Assembly: GCA_018340375.1 (NCBI GenBank)
Contig: JAFFJZ010000031.1
Coordinates: 682,001 to 746,000 of the forward strand
Direction: 5' to 3'
From: Gonatopus flavifemur
Taxonomy: Eukaryota; Arthropoda; Insecta; Hymenoptera; Dryinidae
DNA length: 64,000 nucleotides
Shown: positions 10,662 through 21,285 of the stretch, piece after piece
How positions within the stretch are numbered: the first letter of the stretch is position 1
How the letters are laid out: the number at the start of each line of letters is the position of its first letter
Notes under the pieces: generated by a model
What the model was told of the DNA's origin: nothing
What the model saw: only the letters and a program-made list of their open reading frames with translations
Database searches by the model: none
Program-made: the position numbers and the translations under genes

Positions 10662-11131
10662 TTAAACCCCTCTGTAATTCCAAGGAATCTTCTTATTCCA
10701 TTTCTTGATCTGTATGATTTTGAAGCTAAGGAATCAAGCTTTTGATTTATCAAGGTTTCATCAATATCAAAAGGGGCGCAGTGACCGAAAAATGCAAAAA
10801 TACCTTTAAAAATCGAATTCCTATGTGAAATATTCCTTCTGCATGAATGAAAGTATTTTGATCGTAAAATTCAGAAAAAATCCTAACAATATCAATAATG
10901 ACTTATTTTCATTGAATGGAATTAATGAGTATGATGATTTTTCGAAAAAAACGCAGATCAAACAATCTTGAAAATTTAAACCCCTGTACCACGAAAACCG
11001 GACTTCCTAGAAACCTGGTGTTAACACAATTTGAAGAGGGTCACTGGTACAACGAATTCATCGAATTTCATCAACATTGATGAGATTGAAATTTTGAGGT
11101 GGGAACACTCGGCGAATTTTACCCCACATAC
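10662..11131 (-). repeat. Dispersed ~450-bp repeat, right copy of an inverted pair
   Basis: This is the reverse-complement partner of 1372-1825. Similarity is strongest between 10690 and 11110, including AAAGGGGCGCAGTGACCGAA and CCCTGTACCACGAAAACC. Short open frames inside it are not conserved between copies. Confidence 0.7.
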
Positions 11132-11559
11132 CATATCCTTGATGGATAGTCCACTGGTCTTCACTATTTTCAAACCAGGATCGTCAGCAAATTATGGAAC
11201 ACATGATATTCAGCCTGCTCCGAGAGGAGTAGATGGATGAAACATTGTCCTTCCCGCATACCCTGATCGACAATGACTGAAATTAAGCTGAACTAAAGCG
11301 AGGAGATGATGGAAGAGATGTTTGGTAAAAGAAGAGACGTTAAATATAATTTCATTGTCTTTGTAGTTTGAATGAATAGTATCATCTAATGGAATAGTCC
11401 ATCGAATCTAACCAAATTTGACCAAGAATCAGACATCAATCAACCACATTGGCTACAGCAACAACATGAACTACATTCTACTGCATTGACTTCAACTAGA
11501 ACATCGTACGAGATCCAGTAGGTTTCTTTGATAAAGCCTGTTATCGGATTCTTGAATAT

Positions 11560-11770
11560 AAATGAAATTGATGGTATCGGTAGCTCATATACAGATCTGT
11601 GGTATGTTCGCTTCATTTCCTTCCATCCTCATCCACCTGTGATGCTATTCAAAGAATCGAATAATAGTGTCGGGTAGATCTGTGATATATCCACTGCACT
11701 CTTGCCTCTGCTTCACTCAACTAAGAGGCCACCGAATGGAATTGATAGTGACAGCTATCGTCTAGATAAA
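11560..11770 (-). repeat. Diverged dispersed repeat, partner of 24122-24330
   Basis: Segments such as GGTATGTTCGCTTCATTTC, TCTGTGATATATCCACTGCA and GAGGCCACCG-ATG occur here in the same order as in the reverse complement of 24122-24330, giving about 70-75% similarity by eye. A second, shorter block of the same type follows to about 11850. The rest of 11132-12180 shows nothing recognisable. Confidence 0.55.
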
Positions 11771-12179
11771 TGGCGTACAAATTTATGATTTGTCTGCTTC
11801 ATTTCTGTTTTGTCTCAATCCACCTGTGATTCTCTCGAGAAATCATTTTGTTCAATTGATAGTTTTAATTTAAAATATTTGTTGAATTTCAATGTACCTG
11901 AGGTGCCTGGAGACCAACCTCAATCTTCAACGTTTTTGCAACTTCTTATATCTCATTGAGGCTGTGTCATGAACTTCTCATTCTAGAGAGGTTTTATACT
12001 GCATTGGGGTTTTTGGCCGATTTCGCGTTGTGATTATATTTGTTATTTGGAGAATTCCACTTCCTGATTATGAGCGATCATTCAGTCATTGATTCGTGAC
12101 ATAATTTTTAATTATTCATTCCATGCAATTTATTACAAAAATGAAATGGAGGTGGAGCATCTCTCACCGTGATTGACCT

Positions 12180-12500
12180 AGATGTTTTTGGGGTCGCTGA
12201 TTACGATCCCGGTGTCGACATGACTCCATCACGTCAGGATCAAGGTCAAGTGAAGGTCAAACACCTTGAACCACGTGATATGATTTTTTTGACCCCGGAT
12301 TCTTAGGGAACGGGAAATTTCACATCCAGATACGCATTGACTTGTTGGTCAAAACAATTTTTGAAGGTCATTTGGAGGTCATATACAGGCGGGACCCTTT
12401 TCTTCACTTCTCAGCTGATATCTTTGCTAGGAACAGGTCGACTCTTATGCCTCAGGGTTAGCTGATTACGATTTCGGTGGATGTGATTCCGTCAAGTTAT
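12180..12500. repeat. Two diverged copies of a satellite-like motif
   Basis: The motif GCTGATTACGATyyCGGTG followed by GAYTCC-TCA occurs at about 12193 and 12460. It resembles the AATCAGCGACCC phrase of the 120-bp array at 8165-8835 read on the opposite strand. No coding sequence is visible. Confidence 0.4.
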
Positions 12501-12535
12501 TGGTTCATAGTGAAAGATGAGAAGTCGAATGAGTT

Positions 12536-12653
12536 ACCCTCATAGCACAAATGTCTCAGTGTTATCTCCAGAACATTCTGACAATATTAAAATATCTTTA
12601 GAATAATGTATTATATTCTGGAGACATCACCTTGACATTTATGCTATGTGGGT
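12536..12653. mobile_element. Palindromic MITE (118 bp)
   Basis: The ends ACCCTCATAGCACAAATGTC and, as reverse complement of the right end, ACCCACATAGCATAAATGTC are followed by TTATCTCCAGAA / GATGTCTCCAGAA. The whole unit folds as a hairpin around an AT-rich centre. No target duplication could be fixed. Confidence 0.65.
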
Positions 12654-12710
12654 GATGTCCAGTCCCGAGCTTGAGTGTTGACATTCGACCGACTTCGAAT
12701 TTTAGACCAT

Positions 12711-12859
12711 GGGCCCAGTCGTCACAGATCTGAAACGCCCACCTCACTCATACTAATGCAATGGTATATACGTTTGAACATGCATGGTGTCACATGTATG
12801 TACTTTCACGTCCGTATGTGGAGCCGTTTTTTCGGATCTGTGACACTACAGCATGGGCC
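12711..12859. mobile_element. Probable MITE (about 149 bp)
   Basis: GGGCCCAGTCGTCACAGATC at the left pairs with a right end whose reverse complement reads AGGCCCATGCTGTAGTGTCA then CAGATCCGAAA. Terminal pairing is imperfect and there is no clear target duplication, so this is a tentative hairpin element. The open frame across it is not supported. Confidence 0.45.
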
Positions 12860-13111
12860 TCCTATCTTACGAATACATATTCGATTGTTGAATATTCTCA
12901 CCGTGAAGGATAAACTCTCATTCGACCAATAGGGTCATTTTTCAGGTCACTTAGACATCATGACTCATCACTCACATAATATGCTATTAGGTGTATGACT
13001 TTGCTTCCGCCATTTTGCAATAGATGGCTGTAGTGGTAAGTGGTAATTGAAATAAATAGATCATAGATGTCATATAATAAGTTCAGGTATTTGTAGACAT
13101 AACGCCATCGA

Positions 13112-13417
13112 AATACACGGAAGGACCGGGTCTATCAATATTTAGAAAAACCACTGTCAATTAAGGGAAAACGAGGATCGCTGAAAAATATTCGTGGTGA
13201 GTCTAATGGAAATTCGTAGTCGATGTATTAACAATTGATAGTTCTACTGTGAAAAATATCAATAGAACTATTGACTGTCAATATTTTGACTACGAATTTT
13301 TGGTAGACTCACTACGAATATTTTTCAGCGATCCTCTTTTTCCCTAAATTCACAGTCATTTCCTAAACGTTGATGAATTCTTTCTGAATATTGATAGACC
13401 CAGTCTTCCCGTGTATT
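13112..13417. mobile_element. Long-hairpin MITE nested in the mariner 5' region
   Basis: The ends AATACACGGAAGGACCGGGT and, as reverse complement of the right end, AATACACGGGAAGACTGGGT continue into pairing over almost the whole unit (GGATCGCTGAAAAATATTCG against its complement). TCGA flanks both sides and may be a target duplication. It lies between the mariner's left terminus and its transposase start, so it inserted after the mariner. Confidence 0.75.
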
Positions 13418-13457
13418 AGTCGATTTGTGTCTGCATCATGAAGTTATTCTCGATTGA

Positions 13458-14509
13458 ACATGTCAGCTTACGAGCCCAATTCTCGTCATTTGCGGGAGGT
13501 TTTATATTTCTGCTTCAATATGAAGAAATCTGCGGCTGGGGCTCATTGAAGGCTCTCAAATACCTATGGTGAGGCTGTTATTGGAGGGAGAACGTGCCGA
13601 GAATGGTTTCAACGCTCCAAGAACGGTGATTTTAACGTCGAAGACCAGCATGGCGGTGGAAGAGAGGAGGTGTTCGAAGATGCAGAATTGGAGGCATTAC
13701 TTGATCGAGACTCGTGTCAAACGCAACAAGAATTGGCAGGATCATTGCGAGTGACACAACCAGCCATTTTAAAACGCCTGAAAGTCATGGGGATGATTCA
13801 GAAATAAGGGAATTGGGTGCCGTACGAGTTGAAGCAGAGAGATGTTGAACGGCGCTTGTGTGTTTGTGAACAGCTGCTTGCAAAGCAAAGACGGGAGGGA
13901 TTCCTGCATCGCATTGTGACTGGGGACGGTGAATGAGTCCATTACGATAATCCCGAGCGCAGAAAATTATGGGAATATCCCGGCCATGCTTCCACGTCGA
14001 CGGCCAAACCGAATATTCACGGTTCCAAGGTGATGCTCAGTATTTGGTGGGACCATTCCGGCGTAATGTATTATGAGTTGTTGAAACCCACTGAAACAAT
14101 CACAGGCGATCGTTATCAAACGCAATTAATGCGTTTGGGCCGAGCATTGAGAGACAAACGGCTGCAATACAACGAGAGACATGAGAGCGATGATGAAGCG
14201 ATTTTACAGCATGACAACGCTCGACCCCATGTTGCGAAAGTGGTCAAGACATACTTGGGAACTTTGAAATGGGAAGCCCCACCTCACCCGCCGAATTTTC
14301 CAGACGTCGCTCCCTCGGATTATCACTTGTTCCGATCAAAAGCACACGGCCCAGCTGAACAGCACTTCCGGTCTTATGGAGGAGTAAGGAATTGGATCGA
14401 TTCGTGGACCGCTTCAAAAGATGACCAGTTTTCTCAGCGTGGGATTCGTATGCTGCTCGAAAGATGGGAGAAAATAGTGACCAGCGATGGACAATACTCT
14501 GAATCATAA
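13458..14509 (+). pseudogene. Mariner (mauritiana-like) transposase, degraded
   Basis: The N-terminal region (MSAYEPNSRHLREV, FYFCFNMKKSAAG) matches the start of the intact copy at 53910. The frame is then broken by small indels in the DNA-binding domain, a TAA near 13805 (after MGMIQK) and a TGA near 13934 right after the first catalytic region (TGDGE). From 14030 the frame is open: WWDHSGVMYYELLKP, HDNARPHVA (second aspartate), FPDVAPSDYHLF (third) and a normal C terminus. The protein would be about 345 residues if intact. This is an inactive copy. Confidence 0.85.
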
Positions 14510-14582
14510 ATGTATAACCAGTTTTTTACAATAAAGCCGCGAATTCCGGAAAAAAACGGCGAGAGCAAAGTTATACACCTAA

Positions 14583-14948
14583 TATGAAAAAGCATATCGT
14601 AAACCGAAATTGTTTGTGCCTGCCCCAAGGCACCTCCACGTGGTAACGACGGGCAACAGGTCCCTGGCGGAGTCTTTGGGTAAAGGCGTTCCAGCCGTTA
14701 TGGCGGGCACAGAACAAAGTACGATGCAGGGACTAGGAAGCCCAGTATCGACGATCGGTCAGGATGAGCAAGCGGGCCCGCCATCTTCGTCATCATGCGA
14801 CCGCAGCTATAATTCGATGGGAAACCTGGCGCTGTTACAGTCAAATGCTTCAAGTTCAACGATAATCCCGTGTTATCAGCGATTAAGGGGTGACACCACA
14901 GTGAACCCTCCAAAAATAACGCATTTTCAGATTCTTCTTCTAAAGAAT
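14583..14948. other. Unclassified GC-richer block between mariner and RTE
   Basis: This block is clearly richer in G and C than its surroundings and starts with CTGCCCCAAGGCACCTCCAC. Near its end, AAGGGGTGACACCACAGTG is the approximate reverse complement of CACTGTGGTGTTACCCCTTA at about 21748-21767, near the Mutator-like element. It could be a fragment of another LINE or of a Mutator-like terminal region. The open frames on both strands lack recognisable domains. Confidence 0.35.
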
Positions 14949-17715
14949 TCATCATCATCATGAAGTCATCAGTCTTACGACTGGTTTGATGAAACCCTCC
15001 ACCCTTGTCTATTATCTACCAAACGTTTAATTTCTACATATCTACTACATCCCTTGTCTTGTACGAGTTGCTTCATATAACTTGATCTAGGTCTACCTTC
15101 ACCAGTTTTACCATTTATTTTCCATTCCAATATCGTTTTCAATAAACTGTCATGCCGTAATGTGTGTCCTATGAGATTGCTCCTCCTTTTCACGATGTGT
15201 TTCAAAAGATTTCTTACTTCATTCATCTGCTCGAGTACTTCTTCATTTTTGACTTTGTCTATCCATTTTATTCTGAGCATCCCCCTATAACACCACATTT
15301 CAAAAGCTTCAAGTCTTCGTTGATCAGTTTTCCCCATTGTCCAAGTTTCGCAACCATATAATGCTGTGCTCCGAACATAACTTCTCAAGAATTTCTTCCT
15401 TACTTCCAAGCTCATATTTTTTGAGCATAATAACTGTTTCTCCTGGTGAAAAGCCTGTTTCTCTTGTGCTACTCTTGCTCTTATATCTCTTTCGCTTTTG
15501 CCGTTTCCTGTAATTATGCTCCCTAGATATTTGAATTCTTTAACCTGTTCAATTGTCTCGGTATCTATTTTGATTTTCGTTCTTCTAGCTGTTTTCGCTG
15601 CTGTACACATCATGAATATTGTTTTGTCTTTATTTATATGCATACAATAGTTTTCCAATAATATTGTTCTCATAGTGTTGAGAATATTTTCCAACTCAGT
15701 ACTAGTCGTGGCCAATATAGCTATGTCATCCGCGAATCTCAACATACTTATATTTTCTCCCTCAATCTGTAATTCCAATTGAATTCCCTCCTTCACTTCG
15801 TTCATTGCTTCTTCTATATATAAATTGAAAATCAGTGGCGATAATGAGCATCCTTGTCTCACCCGTCTTCTTATTTGTGCTTTCCTTTCCTGACCCTCTA
15901 TGTCTATTATTGCACTTTGATTCTTCTATCTTCATAATTCATTCCCATCTTCTTCAGAATCGCAAACATCTTCTCCCAGTCCACATGATCGGAAGCCTTT
16001 TGTATATCTACAAAACCTATGTACACAGATTTCTTCAGCGCTATCCTATTCTCTATTACTGCCCTAAGTGCTGGAATTGCTTCTCGCGTTCCCCTATTTT
16101 TTCTAAAACCAAACTGATCTTCTGCCAATCTACTCTCTATTTTATTTTCCATCCTCCTGTATATAATTTTGGTCGGTATTTTCGAGGCATGTGAAGTTAA
16201 ACTGGTCGTTCTGTAATTTTGCATTTGTCTGCCCCTTGTTTTTTCGGGATGGCGGCAATTTTATTCTTTTGAAAATCTTCCGGTACTCCTCCTCTTTCGT
16301 ACATATCTCTAATCAATTCAAACAGTGCGTCATGAGTTCCTTCACTGGAGGCTTTCATAAGGTCCACACTTATGCCATCTATGCCTGGCGCTTCATTATT
16401 TTTCAATTCTTTCAAAGCCTCGCCGGATTCTGATCTCAATATCGAATCTCCCAATTCTTCCTCATCTACATCCTCCTCTTCCTCTAAAAGTGCTATATCA
16501 TCGTTTCCTCTATACAAGTCTCCCAAATGATTGATCCACTGTTCTATTTTCTCTTCCGTTCCCATCAATTGTCGTCCTAGAGAGTTTCTAATCTTATTGC
16601 TGCTAGATTTCATTTGTCCGAAAAATCTTTTAATGATCCTCCATGCTTCATCTATTTCTCCTAAACGCAATCTCATTCCTATTTCCTGGCATTCCTCTTC
16701 TCACTACTGTTCTTTTGCTTTCCTTGATTCTCTTATTATCTTATTCCTCAATAATTTGTATCGTTGCTGGCCTTCTTGGCAATCATTATTCTTGTATTTT
16801 CTTCTTTCATTTATCAATTCTAAAATTTCTCCCGTTATCTATGGGTTTTCAGGTTTTACCCCATTATTCTTCAAAATCTTATCCGCACATTCTCCTATAT
16901 TCCCCTTCATCTTCGTCCATTTCCTCTCTATTCCCGAGTCTTTCTCTTTTTGATCCCTCAATTTTTTATCCAACATTTTCTCGAATGCCTCATGTGTTTG
17001 TTTTTGCTTGAGGTTCTTCAAATTCCATCTCTTCTGCATTTTCCTTTTCTTCTTCACAGATTTGAATTCCAGAGAACATTTCATCATCAACACATTATAA
17101 TCACTCTCCATATCTGCACTGGGATGAGTTTCACAGTCTTCTACTTGGTTTCTAAATCTTTGTTTCACTAATATGTAATCAATTTGGTATCTTGCTGTAT
17201 CTCCTCGCATTTTCCAAGTGTAGATTCTTCTTGGATGATTTTCAAATAAAGTGTTTGTGATAACCATCTTATGATTTCCACAAAACTCGACTAAACGTTG
17301 TCCTCTATTGTTCCTCCTCCCTTACACGAAATCTCCTATTATGTTGTCCTCTTTTCCTTGTCCTAGTACCGCATTCCAATCACCCACCACCATCGAATTC
17401 TCTTCTCCCTCCACATATTTCATCACTTCTTCTATCTCTTCCTACGTTTTTCCAATATCTTCCTCCGAATATGCAGATGTGGACATGTATACTTGGACTA
17501 TGACTGTGTCTACCGGTTTTGTTCTGATTCTAACCATCATCACACGTTCACTATGTTGCAAATAATTTTCTATTCTATTCCCTACTCTTTTATGCATCAC
17601 AATTCCTACACCTACTTGACCGTTCTTTGATCCTGTATGAATTATTCTTTAATCCCCACTCCAAATATTGCCCTCTTGTGGCCATCTTATTTCGCTAATC
17701 CCCATCACGTCCATA

Positions 17716-19006
17716 CAGGTTGGTTGAAAAGTTCCTGTGCTCACCAAGAGATAGCACTGCTAGCTCAAAACTTTTTTTCTCTCAATTCGGTATATCTGTC
17801 CTGAGAACACATGCAAACTCACAAGTCATTCTGTCAATTCATTCTTTGTCTACAAGCCATTTGAAGTTGACGTGTCATTGATTTTTCTTAATATGGAAAA
17901 AATTGAATATCGTGCAGTCATTAGATTCTTTGTTTCGAAGGGTTTCAAAGCAAAGGGAATCTATGAACAATTGTTAGGAGTGTATGAGGAGTCCTCACCT
18001 TCAAAACGCACCGTTGAATTTTGGACTGGTGAATCTAAACGTGGTCATACTAGCCTTGAAGACGATCCACGCGAAGGACGACCAAAAACTGCAACCACAG
18101 CAGAAATCATTGAGCATGTACATAATATGGTTATTGAAGATCCAAGTTTGACTGAGCGTGAAATTGCTAATGCCATAGGCATCTCAGACGAACGAGTACT
18201 CCATATTTTACATGAAGAATTACGTATGAAAAAACTTTTCGGAAAGTTAGTGCCGCACACGTTAACAATTCAACAAAAACTGGATCGAAAACAAATTTCT
18301 CAGCGTAATTTGGAGCGTTTTAAGCAGAATAAAACCGACTTCTTGCGTCGTTTTATAACTATGGATGAGACTTGAATCTACCACCATGATCCTAAATTGA
18401 AACAAGAACGTTTACAGTGAACTAAAGCTGGTTGTTCAGCTCCAAAGCAGGTGAAGTCACAACGATCAGCAAAGACGGTTATGGTATCAGTTTTTTGGGA
18501 TGCGAAAGGGATTTTGTTCATTGATTATCTTCAGAAAGGTGAAACAATCAACTCCGAATTTTACTGCAGCCTTTTGGATCAGCTGGATGAAAAAATTCGT
18601 GAGAAAAGACCTGGTTTAAAGGAGAAGAAAATCATTTTTCATCAAGATAATGCACCTGCTCACAAAAATGTTTTGACGATGGCTAAATTCAAAGAACTCA
18701 AGTACGAATTGCTTGAACATCCACCGTATTCACCAGATTTGGCTCCCAGCGACTACTATCCCTTCAGGAATCTCAAACAATCCCTTCGTGGAAAGCATTT
18801 TTCGTCGAATGAAGAGGCCATAGCAGCCGTAGACGGTTATTTCGCAGAGCTTCCGGAAAACCATTATGAGGATGGGATAAAATTATTGGAAGATCATTGG
18901 AACAAGTGTATTGAGCTTCTAGGAGATTATATTGAATAAAAAAATATATTTCGTAACAAAAATAGTATTCTTTCACTTCGGGCGCAGAAACTTTCCAACC
19001 AACCTG
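17716..19006 (+). mobile_element. Irritans-type mariner inserted in the RTE
   Basis: The left end CAGGTTGGTTGAAAAGTTCC follows TA at 17714-17715. The right end, as reverse complement CAGGTTGGTTGGAAAGTTTC, precedes TA at 19007-19008. The length is 1291 bases. The flanking RTE sequence rejoins cleanly when compared with the uninterrupted copy near 31130-31145, so this inserted into an already present RTE. Confidence 0.92.
17893..18939 (+). pseudogene. Irritans-type mariner transposase with two stops
   Basis: This is a 349-codon transposase frame starting MEKIEYRAVIRFF; I chose this ATG over an upstream one at 17872 because it matches the family start. It has a paired N-terminal helix-turn-helix region (FWTGESKRGHTSLEDDPREG, IIEHVHNM, LTEREIANAIGIS) and catalytic residues in TMDET, HQDNAPAHKN and YSPDLAPSDYY, all three aspartates retained. 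Two TGA codons interrupt it at 18373 and 18418. Both sit where family members have tryptophan, so single G-to-A changes would explain them. It is otherwise in frame to the end, suggesting a fairly recent loss. Confidence 0.9.
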
Positions 19007-19394
19007 TATTTAACCTATTCATTCCTAATTTCAAATTTTCTTATTTTCCCGCTTGCCTCAGTGATCTGACATTCCACGCTCCGACTTGAAGAATGTTGTT
19101 TCTTTTCCCTATCCTATTCTTCGGTTTCCGTTCTTTGCTGATGAAGCTTCCTCGAGCAGCCTCCACCCGGAGATCCAAACGGGAGACTAGTTTACCTCCG
19201 GATATTTCACCCGAGAAAGCGCCATCATGTACTCATCAATTTGTTCGTTTGTTCTTGTTTCACGAATATGATATTCCAGCTTTGGAAAAGGTTTCATTCC
19301 CTCGGGAAGTATTGAAACATGTGAAGGAAGGTAGTTTCCCCTTGCTTTCCTTCCGTTTTTGCCGATGTTTCTGGCATTAGGATGATTTCGTTCA

Positions 19395-19595
19395 TTCCGA
19401 ATATTTTGGAAAACCCGCACGTGTTTCACTAGATAAACATCCCACGAATACAATAAAAACCCCCGAAGTGGTTGATTGAAAATTGGCGGAGCTAGAGCGC
19501 ACGGCGATTCTCAAAATGCTGTTTTGAGATGAACGCGTTCCAAGTTTCCGTCATAGTTTGGTCATGCTCAAACATGATGTAAATAGAAATCACCT
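19395..19595. other. Flank between RTE 5' end and Mutator-like 3' end
   Basis: This includes GATTCTCAAAATGCTGTTTTGAGATGAACGCG (19504-19535), a local inverted repeat. A related phrase, CATGTTTTGAGAAAAACGCC, lies at 22265-22284, on the other side of the Mutator-like pseudogene. These could be remnants of its terminal regions, but the two phrases are in direct rather than inverted orientation. Confidence 0.3.
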
Positions 19596-21285
19596 TCAAT
19601 CTCCAATGCCGGGCTCATTTAATATCCCTTCTGCATCGATTTCATTGCCATCCGTTGCTTTTCTGATGGACATAGCTTCTCTCCGGGCATTTTTGGCGCC
19701 CTTGGTGAGAGAGCGTTCGGCATGTTTCACGCGCCGCTCATCTGCTCCACGGGCAAAATTACAACTTTCCGAGCCAACGGGCAACTCTAATGCCCCCATT
19801 ATTCTCAAAATAGTACCCATACCATTATTGAAGATGCAAGGGGCGATATGAGCAGCAATTTGAAGAATATTTCGTTCTGCCACTAGACGAAGATTTTGAG
19901 ACAAGCGCCCATACAATGAATTGGAGCTTTCATTTGCGTTGTGGGTAAATCCCCCTAAACAACGATTCGGAAGATCATCGTTGCTCAATTCTTCATAAAT
20001 AGGCAGAATTGCTTTGTATACAGTTGAACCCATGACAGGCTTGTGCTTATAACTTTTTAATTTTGCACAAGCTTTTGCCTTCTGCCAAATACACCACGAG
20101 TCCTTGCCAGCAGGACAACTTTCGTGCTGTGGTTTTCCATCCGTTGAGATCTCATGCAACAAAGTCGCGAAAATTTCTTGTCGCATTTTTTCAACGCTAT
20201 CAGAATTCCTACGAATCGCAAGACCATAGTATATTGATAAATCATCGATCAATTCGCCAGTGAGTTTTCCGCTACTCCCCGAACCTTTTACATTTTTCTC
20301 CAGATTTCTGAGTCGAGTCCCCATGCGTTTTTTTACGTAGCCCACGCATTTTTCTTTGAACAATAAAATCAGGATAGGGTTCAGCATCTTTGATCCCTTT
20401 GTAGGTTTCACTGTCCCCATCGCCGATGTAATCACAATATTTCACGTCGTGCAGAGCTTCTGAACGAGGAAACATTTCAACGACCGAGTCGACTTCCATT
20501 TCCCCGGCTGAACCTGATTGATTTGTACTGCATTAATTTTCGTGATTCGCCATCTACTCTTGATGCCCAGCGGTTTCTTCTGTTGTAGACCAGAACTCAC
20601 GTGATTTGCAATATTTACTCTTGATAGTTAGACCAACAATTGTACCAGTCAACCAACCTATAAGAGTTGTGACACCAAACAGCGATGAGAATCCTCTCTT
20701 ACGCCACGAACCGTTTCCTGAAGCCGTTATACTATCATCCATGCCGTTTTTCTTACTCAGTTTTTTCTCTTTGGAAGCTGCAGTTTTTATTGAAGCCTCA
20801 CGTACGCTTGACACAGCAGTATCGATCACTTTAACAAATCTATCGTAACAAGTCTGAAACATTGGATGTGGCAGTTCCATGAATGCACAAAATTTGGTAA
20901 TACCATTTAGTCCAACACTCAATAAACGCATTACTAAAACTATTGTTTAATTGATATTATATGCGTTGTGTTTGATTACAGGATAAGAGTTTATTTCGCT
21001 TGATTCGCACTCATTAAAAATCACAGCTATCTCAAAACCCAGACCACGTCGACTTTTTTCTTCGAATCGAATTCCTGAATTGCACTTTTTACACACAACT
21101 AATTGGGACAACGACATCAATACAGGGAGAAGAGTCATGAATCTGTATCCAAAACTATCACTTATATCGAAATGATCTATAGATTTGTTCAATCGCAACT
21201 TTTTCGAAGACGCGCTCAAGTTTTCTCTATCAGCTATCTCCAAAACAAACCTATTCACTGGACGTTTCCCACGTGTTTTTCCCAC
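19596..21285 (-). pseudogene. Mutator-like transposase, frameshifted
   Basis: This is an arthropod Mutator-like transposase of the type I associate with Pfam PF20700. Pieces in order are 21285-20947 (MTLLPVLMSLSQLVVCKKC, the conserved N-terminal block; GTG is the first codon in frame and the true start is unresolved), 20931-20554 (NGITKFCAFMELPHPMF, SGNGSWRKRGF, LIGWLTG) and 20499-19596 (YCDYIGDGDSETYKGI, KRMGTRLRNLE, LTGELIDDLSIYYGLAIRR, CPAGKDSWC, RCLGGFTHNANESSN). A frameshift near 20360 separates GIKDAEPYP from KCVGYVKKRMG. The family's DGSW motif reads NGSW. The copy is inactive. Confidence 0.85.

Larger units (their letters stand above)
12987..14582 (+). mobile_element. Mauritiana-like mariner with TA duplication, carrying a nested MITE
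   Basis: The left terminus TTAGGTGTATGACTTTGC follows TA (12985-12986). The right terminus, as reverse complement TTAGGTGTATAACTTTGC, precedes TA (14583-14584). Removing the ~306-base palindrome at 13112-13417 leaves about 1.29 kb, the usual mariner length. The transposase is degraded. Confidence 0.85.
14975..19200 (-). pseudogene. RTE endonuclease-reverse transcriptase, broken
   Basis: The product would nick chromosomal DNA and reverse-transcribe its own RNA at the nick. Pieces in order are the start of the endonuclease (VGAWNVRSL, near 19080), a break by the mariner at 17716-19006, the endonuclease core (GDWNAV near 17370, YQIDYILV, SADMESDYN), a helical linker, and reverse transcriptase (APGIDG, GFRKNRGTREA, GFVDIQKA, QGCSLSPL, LRFADDIAI). 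The C terminus is GCETWTMGKTDQRRLEAFEM. Several frameshifts and stops separate the pieces. The polymerase motif FADD is intact. The endonuclease SDH motif reads SDY. This is a dead copy. Confidence 0.88.
14949..19394 (-). mobile_element. RTE-type LINE, minus strand, interrupted by a mariner
   Basis: The element ends at its 3' side in a CATCATCAT run (14949-14961), a simple-repeat tail typical of RTE elements. It shares its 5' start (about AACGAAATCATCCT, near 19394) with the second copy at 30752. Subtracting the 1.29-kb mariner leaves about 3.15 kb, close to full RTE length. It encodes an endonuclease followed by reverse transcriptase. No target duplication was identified. Confidence 0.85.
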
